Below, piece after piece: positions 1 through 7,092 of a stretch of 64,000 nucleotides of DNA. The notes under the pieces are model-generated. The model did no database searches, had not been told where the DNA came from, and saw only the letters and a list, made by a program, of their open reading frames with translations. Every line of letters begins with the position of its first letter. The stretch's first letter is position 1. Made by a program: the position numbers and the translations under genes. This stretch comes from Nitrospirota bacterium (GTDB lineage: Bacteria; Nitrospirota; Thermodesulfovibrionia; Thermodesulfovibrionales; UBA9159). The DNA is taken from assembly GCA_023475105.1 (NCBI GenBank), contig JAMCWJ010000024.1, positions 1 through 64,000 on the forward strand, given 5' to 3'.

Positions 1-791
1 CCTTCCCTTCCGGTCTTTCCGAAGACCAGCAGCCTTTTCTGAAGGGGCGTCTTCACCTCTTCCTCCCCCTGGAGCATCTGCGCGATCCCGCCGAGTTCCG
101 TATCCATGCCGGTTGCGACTACAATGCCCGTGCCGCGGCCGTATGAGACCGTGGTTCCTCTATACGCCATATTCCTTCTGTCGCCGAGAGGAATCATCTC
201 CTCTGAAAGCGCCGCTGCATGTTTTTCGACAGGTATGGACTCCCCGGTAAGAGCCGCTTCATTCACTTTCAGCTGCGCCGCCTCTGAAAGTCTCATATCG
301 GCGGGCACTGCCGCGCCCGCCTCAAGCACTATGACGTCTCCGGGAACAATCTCTGCCGCCTGTATGCGCGCCGTGCTGCCGTCTCTCAATGCAAGGGCCG
401 ATGGCGCGCCCATCTTCTTGAGGGCCGCCATCGCTTTTTCCGCCTTGTACTCCTGGACAAAACCTATGACGGCATTGAGCACTACGATCACCACAATGGC
501 TATGGTGTCCGAGACCTCGCCGATCAGGCCGGAGACGACTGCCGCCGCTATCAGGACAAGGATCATGAAGTCCCTGAACTGCTCGAGAAACAGGAGGAAG
601 GGCCCGGTCCTCTTCTTTTCGATAAGTTCATTCGGACCGAATTCTGCAAGCCTCTTCTTCGCCTCTTCTTCGGAAAGACCGGAAGGGAAGGTCTTCAGTT
701 TTTGCATCACGGCGTCAATTTCGCTCTGGTGCCAGTGCATCGCATCCTTCTTCCCGGTGAACGCCGGAGGCGTCGCTTCCGCAGACTTCAT
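1..791 (-). CDS. P-type cation-transporting ATPase (Ca2+/Mn2+ type), N-terminal part
   Basis: The start of a P-type ATPase that moves divalent cations across the inner membrane, cut by the window edge after about 263 residues. Visible in order: the cation-ATPase N-terminal domain (MHWHQ...[19 protein letters not shown]), two membrane segments (around [12 protein letters not shown] and [15 protein letters not shown]) and the actuator domain with its LTGES loop. The DKTGT phosphorylation site lies outside. The start was chosen because GAAGGG lies about 9 bases before the ATG; a second Met at MHWHQ is possible. A Mn2+ riboswitch upstream suggests a manganese (or Mn/Ca) exporter. Confidence 0.9.
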   Translation of the reverse strand, partial: MKSAEATPPAFTGKKDAMHWHQSEIDAVMQKLKTFPSGLSEEEAKKRLAEFGPNELIEKKRTGPFLLFLEQFRDFMILVLIAAAVVSGLIGEVSDTIAIVVIVVLNAVIGFVQEYKAEKAMAALKKMGAPSALALRDGSTARIQAAEIVPGDVIVLEAGAAVPADMRLSEAAQLKVNEAALTGESIPVEKHAAALSEEMIPLGDRRNMAYRGTTVSYGRGTGIVVATGMDTELGGIAQMLQGEEEVKTPLQKRLLVFGKTGRE

Positions 792-820
792 GCTGATACC
801 CTTCTTCCCTTTCTTTGAAT

Positions 821-866
821 AAAAAGACCTTTGCCACGACAGCGCTTCCGTCACAGCAAAGGTCTT
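821..866 (-). terminator. Riboswitch-controlled intrinsic terminator before the P-type ATPase
   Basis: An 11-bp stem, AAGACCTTTGC (856-866) with GCAAAGGTCTT (824-834), is followed by a T run, read on the minus strand. Its 5' arm is also the 3' strand of riboswitch helix P1, so the two structures exclude each other. Mn2+-stabilised P1 should prevent termination and switch the ATPase on. Confidence 0.85.
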
Positions 867-961
867 GCTTGTTAGATTTCCTAACCTGCGGCGCCGGTCT
901 GTCCGCCTCACGCGGATTGACGTATTGACGACAGCCGCCGATCCAGCTACTCCCCTTTACG
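856..961 (-). promoter_or_regulatory. yybP-ykoY manganese riboswitch
   Basis: The minus strand carries the signature elements of this class: AAAGGGGAGTAGC at the 5' side, TCGTCAATACG in the core, and GGTTAGG...AGCAAGACCTTTGC at the 3' side. GTAAAGG pairs with CCTTTGC to form P1. The family binds Mn2+ and usually controls Mn exporters, including P-type ATPases. The expected transcription start falls at the first bases of the aptamer. Confidence 0.92.
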
Positions 962-967
962 CTATTT

Positions 968-996
968 ACTTTACCTGCTTTGGCGAGCGATGTCAA
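968..996 (-). promoter_or_regulatory. Sigma-70 promoter of the Mn riboswitch/ATPase unit
   Basis: On the minus strand, TTGACA (991-996) is separated by exactly 17 bases from TAAAGT (968-973). The start site would be near 961, directly at the riboswitch. Confidence 0.8.
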
Positions 997-1012
997 ATGA
1001 GGTTCAGAGCCA

Positions 1013-1125
1013 AATCCACCATCGACTCTGCGTGGGGATGCATCCGAACGGTTTCAGCGGGCCGCAGGCCCGGTGCCTCGGAGCGCAGCGAGATGAGAAA
1101 GAATGCCGTCCTCACGCAGGCATCG
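1013..1125. repeat. Dispersed intergenic repeat, copy A
   Basis: About 113 bp that match 6823-6946 in several blocks: AATCCACCATCGACTCTG, GTGGGGATGC, TTTCAGCGG, CCCGGTGCCTCGGAGCG and ATGCCGTCCTCACGCAGG. Both copies lie between genes and both arms are conserved while the centre varies in length. No coding sense was recognised. Confidence 0.8.
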
Positions 1126-1194
1126 GTTCAATTGACGGTAGTTCATGAAGAAGCGGAAGCACCCTCGTCGTAAATGAGTAAGACCCCGGAGGGG

Positions 1195-1866
1195 TCACTC
1201 CAGTTCTTCAAGTGCCTTTTCGGCTTCTTCCCGTATCACCGGGTCCGTATCGCCGGTCGCGGCCCCGGCGAGGAAAGGGTACGCCCTGCGATCCCGTATC
1301 CTCCCGAGCGCCTTCACCGCGCTCAGTCTGACCGTAAGACTCTTGTCATCGAGCGCAGCGATCAGGGCAGGCAGGGTCCTCCGGTCCCCGATCTCCCCGA
1401 GAGACCTGATGATCGCTTCCTTGAGAAAGAAGTCCTCTCTCTCCAGCTTATAGAGAAGGGCATAGACTATCCGCGAATCATTCCTGAAGTTTCCGAGCGC
1501 CGTGATCGCGTTCCACTTCAGCGCGGGACAATCCGCGGTGAAGGAGTCGTCGTTCATCACCTTCATCAAAAGGTCTGCGGCCAGGGGATTGGCGATCTCG
1601 CCGAGCAGGCGCATCGCGACGATCTGGAGCTCCCAGTCGTCGCGCCTCTCCTCCACGATCTTCATAAGCCTTTCGACCGTGGTTTCGTCCTTTATCTCCC
1701 GGATCGTGGCAGGCACAGGCCGGTACTCCCATGCTCCCGAATTCACGACCTTCGCAAAGAGCTGCCTCACGTCCCCCGCAACTGCCGTTCCCTCCAAAAA
1801 ACCAAGAAGCATAATGAGCGCAACCACCGGCACGCCTGCGCGTGCCGCCACATCCCGCATCTTCAC
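1195..1866 (-). CDS. Exported HEAT-repeat protein
   Basis: A secreted protein of about 220 residues with a Sec signal peptide (hydrophobic core VVALIMLLGF, likely cleavage after TAVA). It is followed by HEAT-type alpha-helical repeats seen as recurring LGEIANPLAADLL, LGNFRNDSR, LGEIGDRRTLPALIAAL and LGRIRDRRAYPFL units. Such repeats form protein-binding scaffolds; the partner is unknown. The GTG start gives a GTGA overlap with the stop of the V-ATPase D gene; the ATG two codons later is an alternative. It is the last gene of a three-gene overlapping operon. Confidence 0.82.
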   Translation of the reverse strand: MKMRDVAARAGVPVVALIMLLGFLEGTAVAGDVRQLFAKVVNSGAWEYRPVPATIREIKDETTVERLMKIVEERRDDWELQIVAMRLLGEIANPLAADLLMKVMNDDSFTADCPALKWNAITALGNFRNDSRIVYALLYKLEREDFFLKEAIIRSLGEIGDRRTLPALIAALDDKSLTVRLSAVKALGRIRDRRAYPFLAGAATGDTDPVIREEAEKALEELE

Positions 1867-2495
1867 GAAATGGCCTCCTCCTGTCTCATGTTTTTGAACT
1901 GTTTCAGGCGATAGTACGATTCCCTCTCCCGTTCGCCGATATATTGCGCAATGGCCCTTATCCGCATCCCGAGGTCCGGAAGGATCCTCTCTTCGAGGAC
2001 CCGGATCCTCCGCGTTGTCTTCAGGATCTCTTCGCCGAGCCTCTTGAGCTTGCTTTCGAACTCGGCGATCTCGATCATCGCTTCGACGATCTTTTCGAAG
2101 AGCTGGAGGCATTCCTCCAGGTGTGGACTTGTCGAGAGGTAGTCGTATCCCCTCTCGTCCGGCCTTCGCACCGGCGAGTCATGCGTGATCACATCCTTGT
2201 ATTTCAGGCCCCAGATGCTCCTTTCGGTGATCTCCACTCCTATCTCCCGCCTTGCGGCGCACGCAACCGACTCCACCCCGTCCTTCCCCTCGTGCCCGAG
2301 ACTCAGGGCAAGTTCTCCTATCGCCTTGCCGTAAGCCTTCCGGATATCCTCTCTCGACCTGAGGAAAGGCGCGGTCGTCGCGAGAAACTCCCTCATGAGC
2401 GCCTGTCTCCTCGCTTTCAGGATGCCGATGCTGTTGTGTATCGAATGTGCCTTTTCCCTGAGCAGCAGCAGGTTTGTCCTGGTGGGATGTATCAT
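1863..2495 (-). CDS. V-type ATP synthase subunit D (orphan)
   Basis: A 210-residue homologue of the central-stalk subunit D (NtpD/AtpD) of V/A-type ATPases. The N-terminal helix carries the family pattern PTRTNLLLLREK...LLK-like KARRQALM, and the C-terminal helix carries RRIRVLEERILPDLGMRIRAI...ERERESYYRLKQFK. The length matches the family. The gene starts inside the helicase stop (ATGA overlap) and runs into the HEAT gene (GTGA overlap). No other V-ATPase subunit is in the window, although subunit D normally sits among A, B and F genes. It may belong to a split cluster or have been recruited for another role. Confidence 0.88.
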   Translation of the reverse strand: MIHPTRTNLLLLREKAHSIHNSIGILKARRQALMREFLATTAPFLRSREDIRKAYGKAIGELALSLGHEGKDGVESVACAARREIGVEITERSIWGLKYKDVITHDSPVRRPDERGYDYLSTSPHLEECLQLFEKIVEAMIEIAEFESKLKRLGEEILKTTRRIRVLEERILPDLGMRIRAIAQYIGERERESYYRLKQFKNMRQEEAIS

Positions 2496-4537
2496 GTCGG
2501 ATCCTGCTCCTTCGGTTCGAGCAAATCGATGACGCGTTTCAGAAGGGACTCTTTGTCATACAAGCGCGGACCCTCCTCGTATTCGCGCTCCTTCCTCTCC
2601 GGCCCCGTCTCCGGAACGCCGTACGCCGACAGCTTCGCCATAACGTTCGGAACGTCGACGAAGCGCGAGATCTTATTGAATTGCGTGATCCCTCCTCTGT
2701 AGCCTTCGTGATGGAGCGACAGGAAGAGACGGTTCTTCGCCCGGGTAATGCCGACGTAGAAAAGCCGTTGTTCCTCTTCTATCTCTTCCTCATGGTCGAG
2801 CGAAAAAGCTACCGGAAGGACTCCGTCCATCAGTCCGATCAGAAATACGCAGTCCCATTCGAGGCCCTTCGCAGAGTGGATCGTCGAAAGGGTGAGCGGT
2901 CTCTCATCATCCGGCGTCGAAGGCTCGACCCTCCAGACTCCCCGTTCAGGCGGCTCCACGGCGAAGTCCTCGAGGAGGTCCTCCAGCGAAGGGTACCTCA
3001 TCGAGACCTGCCGCAGGGTTTCGAGATCGTTCAGCCTGAGGTGCCAGTCGTCGAAGCGGTCCTTCAGAAGGGGCACGTAGTAATCGAGGACGACGCCGAA
3101 CTGTTCACCCGTATTCAGCGCCTGACCGTGCACTGCCCTCAGGAGCGCACCGAGCCTTTCGAGCCCCTCCGAATACCGGTGGCCCCTTGCATACCTCCGG
3201 AAGACGCCCTCCAGGATTTCGCTGAAGGAAACACATCTGAGGATCTCTTCCGTCAGATGCCCGGAGGTCCTCGGTCCGATGCCCTCGATAAGCGTCAGGA
3301 CCCTGCTCCAGGCAAGTTCATCCGCTGGGTTTACGAGCACCTTCAGATGGGACATCACGTCCTTTACATGGGCCGTTTCATAGAACTTCAAGCCGCCGAA
3401 GACCTCGAAAGGGATGTTCCTGCCGCTCAACTCCGCCTGAAGGGGGATCGAGAGATACTGGGAACGGAAGAGCACGCTCTGCTGTCCGAAGGCGACGCCC
3501 TCATCCCTCAGTCTCTTGATCTTCTCTGCGATCCACCCGGCCTCCTCATGGGCATCCCTGAAGAAAAGGAGAGAGGGTTTTTCACCCGTCTGCTTTTTTG
3601 CCGAGACGAGGCACTTCGAATACTTGTTTTTCATGTTTTCGAGGACCGCATTCGCCACGTCCAGGACGGCCTGGGTGCTCCGGTAATTCTCCTCCAGCTT
3701 GATGATCGTGCATTCCGGGAACTTCTTCGGAAACTCCATGATATTTTCGTGCGATGCCCCCCTGAACCCGTAGATGCTTTGCGCGTCGTCGCCGACGATC
3801 ATGATGTTCCTGCGGCTTGACGCTATGAGAGCGGCAATCTCCCCCTGCAGCCTGTTCGTGTCCTGATACTCGTCGACCATCACGTACCTGAATTTACGGG
3901 AAAGGCGCTCCCGTATCGCCTCGTTCTCGAGAAGCAACCTGAGATAGACGAGGAGGTCGTCGTAGTCGAGGTAATTCTTCCCGATCTTGTAAGCTGTATA
4001 CTCTTTTCTCAGCTCACCGATATCCGCTGCGTACTCCAGAAAATGCGGGTATTCCTTCTTCAGGACTTCCGAGATGGGTATCCCCTTGTTCACGGACATG
4101 CTGATGATCGCCCTGAGAGTGTCTTTCTTGGGATAGTGCTTCTCTTTTTCGTAGAGCCCCAGTTTCGTCGCGCAGCGATAGACCGCCTCCGCCGCATCTC
4201 CCTCATCCAGGAGCGAGAACGATTCCGTGAGTCCCATCGTTTTGGCATAGCGCTTCAACTGCTTATAGGCGAAAGAGTGGAACGTCCCGCCTTCGACGTC
4301 CTTGCACCTGGGATCGTGCTTTACGGCGCGCGATATCATCTCGCGCGCCGCGCTCCTCGTAAAGGTCAGCAGCAGGATCGAATGGGGATTGACCTTCTTC
4401 TCGACGAGATACAGGACGCGATACTCGATCACCCTCGTCTTGCCGGAGCCGGCGCCCGCGATAACCAGGAGAGGGCCTTCGGTCGTCGTGACCGCGGCAA
4501 ACTGCGAGGGGTTGAGCTGTCTTTTCAGATCGACCAT
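2492..4537 (-). CDS. UvrD/Rep/PcrA-family ATP-dependent DNA helicase
   Basis: A 681-residue superfamily 1A 3'-5' helicase for DNA repair or replication restart. Motifs in order: Walker A GAGSGKTRVIEYR near the N-terminus, the DExx box VMVDEYQDTN, motif III VGDDAQSIYGFRGA, motif IV EENYRST, motif V STIHSAKGLEWDCVFLIG and motif VI EEQRLFYVGITRAK. It is slightly shorter than typical UvrD/PcrA (about 720-740). It is first in an operon with the V-ATPase D homologue and the HEAT protein. Confidence 0.95.
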   Translation of the reverse strand: MVDLKRQLNPSQFAAVTTTEGPLLVIAGAGSGKTRVIEYRVLYLVEKKVNPHSILLLTFTRSAAREMISRAVKHDPRCKDVEGGTFHSFAYKQLKRYAKTMGLTESFSLLDEGDAAEAVYRCATKLGLYEKEKHYPKKDTLRAIISMSVNKGIPISEVLKKEYPHFLEYAADIGELRKEYTAYKIGKNYLDYDDLLVYLRLLLENEAIRERLSRKFRYVMVDEYQDTNRLQGEIAALIASSRRNIMIVGDDAQSIYGFRGASHENIMEFPKKFPECTIIKLEENYRSTQAVLDVANAVLENMKNKYSKCLVSAKKQTGEKPSLLFFRDAHEEAGWIAEKIKRLRDEGVAFGQQSVLFRSQYLSIPLQAELSGRNIPFEVFGGLKFYETAHVKDVMSHLKVLVNPADELAWSRVLTLIEGIGPRTSGHLTEEILRCVSFSEILEGVFRRYARGHRYSEGLERLGALLRAVHGQALNTGEQFGVVLDYYVPLLKDRFDDWHLRLNDLETLRQVSMRYPSLEDLLEDFAVEPPERGVWRVEPSTPDDERPLTLSTIHSAKGLEWDCVFLIGLMDGVLPVAFSLDHEEEIEEEQRLFYVGITRAKNRLFLSLHHEGYRGGITQFNKISRFVDVPNVMAKLSAYGVPETGPERKEREYEEGPRLYDKESLLKRVIDLLEPKEQDPT

Positions 4538-4637
4538 CGTCTCCCGGATACGTGCATTTCCTTTCGCTTTTCAGTCACTATCATTCTATCACAGTTGGGA
4601 GTGAGGAGAATCCCCGGGGGCGATTCAGGGGATGAGG

Positions 4638-4844
4638 CTATTCGGCGCAGCGCAAACCGACATCGTCGTCCATGCGGGTCGGATGTCGATATCCACGCCG
4701 TGCTGCCCGGACACCATCGTAAACGTTAAATTTCCATCCGCCGCCGCGCAGGACGCGATAGGGAGATCCCTTCGACGGCCCCCAGGAAATCCAGTCGAGC
4801 TCTTCTTGCCATGCCTCCGTCTCTGCTACGGTTATGAAGGAACG
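4638..4844 (-). pseudogene. C-terminal remnant of a formylglycine-generating-enzyme (SUMF1) family protein
   Basis: One reading frame gives FITVAETEAW...SWGPSKGSPYRVLRGGGW...RAARRGYRHPT...DDVGLRCAE and then a stop. The RVLRGGxW...R.A.R......D.VG.R pattern is the C-terminal signature of FGE-sulfatase domains. The frame is closed upstream by a stop at 4845-4847 and no N-terminal part exists, so this is a degraded fragment. A longer overlapping frame (4726-4971) has no family character. Confidence 0.72.
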
Positions 4845-4977
4845 CTACCAAGCTGAACGAGTAAGTCAATCTAATCAAGTACGTTCCCTCAGGCTGGCGC
4901 TCCCCGATCAGGCTCCAAAGCTCCTCTTGTTCCGCGGTTGCCGCCTTCTCTATCTTCTCCGCGGAATCCACAAACTG

Positions 4978-5376
4978 CTATTCTTGCCATTTATCGGTGT
5001 TCTTGTAGTACCTCATCCTTTTCAGCCCGGTAATCCACGAAAGAAGCATGCTCACGATACTCACGATTATAGCGCCCCAGAAGGCGGACCAGAAACCGCT
5101 TATGCGAAACCCGAGGTTGAAGGTGCCGGAGAGCGCCGCGGTAAGCTCGAGCATCAGCGTATTGATTATGAGCGTAAAGAGGCCGAGGGTGAGCACGATG
5201 AAGGGGATGGTGAAGAACTGCACGAGCGGCTTTATGATCGAATTCACTATGCCGAAGACCGCGCCGACGATGATCATTTTCCACCACTCGCCCGAGAAGG
5301 TGATACCGTCCACCAGCTTCACCGCAACCACGATCGAAAGCGCATTGATCATCACCCTCAAGATCAGATAAGACAT
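4978..5376 (-). CDS. Phage-holin-family (4_2 superfamily) integral membrane protein
   Basis: A 132-residue membrane protein with about four hydrophobic segments and the family motifs VDGITFSGEW, GAVFGIVNSIIKPLVQFFTIPFIVLTLGLF and INTLMLELTA. Despite the name, chromosomal members (YvlD-like) are not linked to lysis; some are tied to envelope stress. The C-terminus is a short basic cytoplasmic tail. It stands alone downstream of pgk on the same strand. Confidence 0.88.
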   Translation of the reverse strand: MSYLILRVMINALSIVVAVKLVDGITFSGEWWKMIIVGAVFGIVNSIIKPLVQFFTIPFIVLTLGLFTLIINTLMLELTAALSGTFNLGFRISGFWSAFWGAIIVSIVSMLLSWITGLKRMRYYKNTDKWQE

Positions 5377-5447
5377 ATCACGCCCATGCCTTCATAGTCC
5401 GGAATATGATGAAACGATGAATTTCGCGCGGTCATCTCCCGGCAAGA

Positions 5448-6767
5448 CTACTTTCTGTTCTCAACGGCCGTTTTCGACTCCATGAGAGCCTGGACCGGCT
5501 TTAAGGCATAGGGGTCGCCCTGCTCTATCGCCGTAAGGACCGTTCCCCCTCCCGTGAAGAAGTAATACTGCGCATCATCCATCACGGAAAGATACAGCCC
5601 GGGGCAAAGGTCTTTGAACTCCTGCAGGGTATCTCCTCCTCCGTACATCTTCATCCCATGCCTGTTGCTGTCGATCGTATGGTCGAGGGCCTGGGAACCC
5701 GCGCTAAAATGTGGCGTATATCCCATCACCGCATTCACGAATATCGTCTCTGCGCCGCCGATCGCCTCCGCAACCTCGGGGTCTTCGAAAGAACTGGGGT
5801 CGATGTCGAGGATATATCCGTAAGAACTGCCCGGTCTGAAGTCTTTCACGCATATGGTCCTGTACCCGCCCTCCATCTTTCCTTCGATCGTATCCGATTC
5901 GACGATGCAGGGAAGCTCCACGATCTTCTTGTGCCCTGCGTCCTTTTCGACAAGCTCTTTTGCGAGGACGATATCTTCTGCGCTGACGCCTTTGATCCTT
6001 ATGTCATATTTTGCACAGAGGTACGTATTATAGATTACCCCGCCGAGGATCAGACGGTCCACTTTCTCGTAAATCGCGTAGAGAGGCCTTATTTTCGTGT
6101 CGTACTTTGCGCCCGCCACCACCGCGACGAAAGGCCGCGCCGGGTTCAGCACGCTGCTCAGATTCATGATCTCCTGCTGCATGAGAAAGCCCGCGCAGGA
6201 GGGAAGATAGCGGGTAATGTTATAGGTGGAAGCGTGGGCCTGCCAGGAGCCGAAGGCGTCGTTCACGTAAATATCGGCCAGTCCCGCAAGCTGAAGGCTG
6301 AACGTTTCCCTCGGTTCCCCCCCTGCCTCCTCGCCCGCGAACCACCGCGTGTTCGGAAGATAGATGCCTCCGATCTTCCTTTCCCTCAACTCCCGAATCG
6401 CCAGGTTGATTGAGGTATCGATCCCGGTGATGCCCTTTTCAGGGTCTGCAGCAAACCTCGGGATATGGAATTTCGTATGGAGCTTCTGCTCCAGATACCG
6501 GACAATCGCCTCGACGGACTCCTCCTGTCTGCAGCTGATCTTTCCCGTCTTCTTGTCCTTCGGCCTTCCGATATGGGTCATCATGATCGGCCTGCCTCCC
6601 CGTTCGACGATATGGAAAAGCGTGCCGAGGGTGCGGTCGATCCGGTATGGGTCGCGTATCTCCCCGCCTTTCACCACATTATGGTCGAACCGAACCAGGA
6701 CAATTTTCCCGTTCAGGTCGGCGTCCTGGATCAGCGGCAAGTCTCGGTGAAGGCAACCCGGTTTCAT
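5448..6767 (-). CDS. pgk: Phosphoglycerate kinase, divergent type
   Basis: A 439-residue PGK that interconverts 1,3-bisphosphoglycerate and 3-phosphoglycerate with ADP/ATP. It is recognised by the N-terminal substrate region (VLVRFDHNVVKGGEI, MMTHIGRPKDKKTG), VYVNDAFGSWQAHAST (usual VNDAFG.AHR.HAS), VAGAKYDTKI (usual GGAKVSDKI), FVNAVMGYTPH and the glycine-rich GGGDT and TGGGTVLTAIE. Several positions depart from the canonical sequence: FDHN replaces VDFN and KYDTK replaces KVSDK. It is longer than the usual 390-400 residues. It may be a specialised paralogue. Confidence 0.85.
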   Translation of the reverse strand: MKPGCLHRDLPLIQDADLNGKIVLVRFDHNVVKGGEIRDPYRIDRTLGTLFHIVERGGRPIMMTHIGRPKDKKTGKISCRQEESVEAIVRYLEQKLHTKFHIPRFAADPEKGITGIDTSINLAIRELRERKIGGIYLPNTRWFAGEEAGGEPRETFSLQLAGLADIYVNDAFGSWQAHASTYNITRYLPSCAGFLMQQEIMNLSSVLNPARPFVAVVAGAKYDTKIRPLYAIYEKVDRLILGGVIYNTYLCAKYDIRIKGVSAEDIVLAKELVEKDAGHKKIVELPCIVESDTIEGKMEGGYRTICVKDFRPGSSYGYILDIDPSSFEDPEVAEAIGGAETIFVNAVMGYTPHFSAGSQALDHTIDSNRHGMKMYGGGDTLQEFKDLCPGLYLSVMDDAQYYFFTGGGTVLTAIEQGDPYALKPVQALMESKTAVENRK

Positions 6768-6822
6768 CTCTACTCAAAGTATCACGAATGCATGGGCGAA
6801 TGTCAAGGCAGGGGACCACCCG

Positions 6823-6946
6823 AATCCACCATCGACTCTGGGTGGGGATGCGTTCGAACGATTTCAGCGGCCGTATCATCTTTCAGGTGCAGAGGCCCGG
6901 TGCCTCGGAGCGAAGCGAGAATAAATGCCGTCCTCACGCAGGTATC
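6823..6946. repeat. Dispersed intergenic repeat, copy B
   Basis: Second copy of the element at 1013-1125, with an extra stretch in the middle (CGTATCATCTTTCAGGTG). It lies between the start of pgk and the end of cusA, again outside genes. Same orientation as copy A. Confidence 0.8.
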
Positions 6947-7092
6947 AGTCTAAAGGTCAAAAGTCTCTCTTTTATCGGCGCTCCCGCAGGCGTTGTTCCG
7001 TTGGGCCATCGGGCAAAAGAAGCTTACAGCAGACCAGCCGTTCAGACCACCTCTGAAAGGCCAGCTCATGCTCGAGAACGGCGACAACCATC

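Noticed and set aside
106-822. Long plus-strand open frame
   Set aside because: It is the antisense shadow of the P-type ATPase, whose domains are evident on the minus strand.
715-996. Minus-strand frame of 93 codons before the ATPase
   Set aside because: It covers the Mn riboswitch and terminator, which explain the sequence better.
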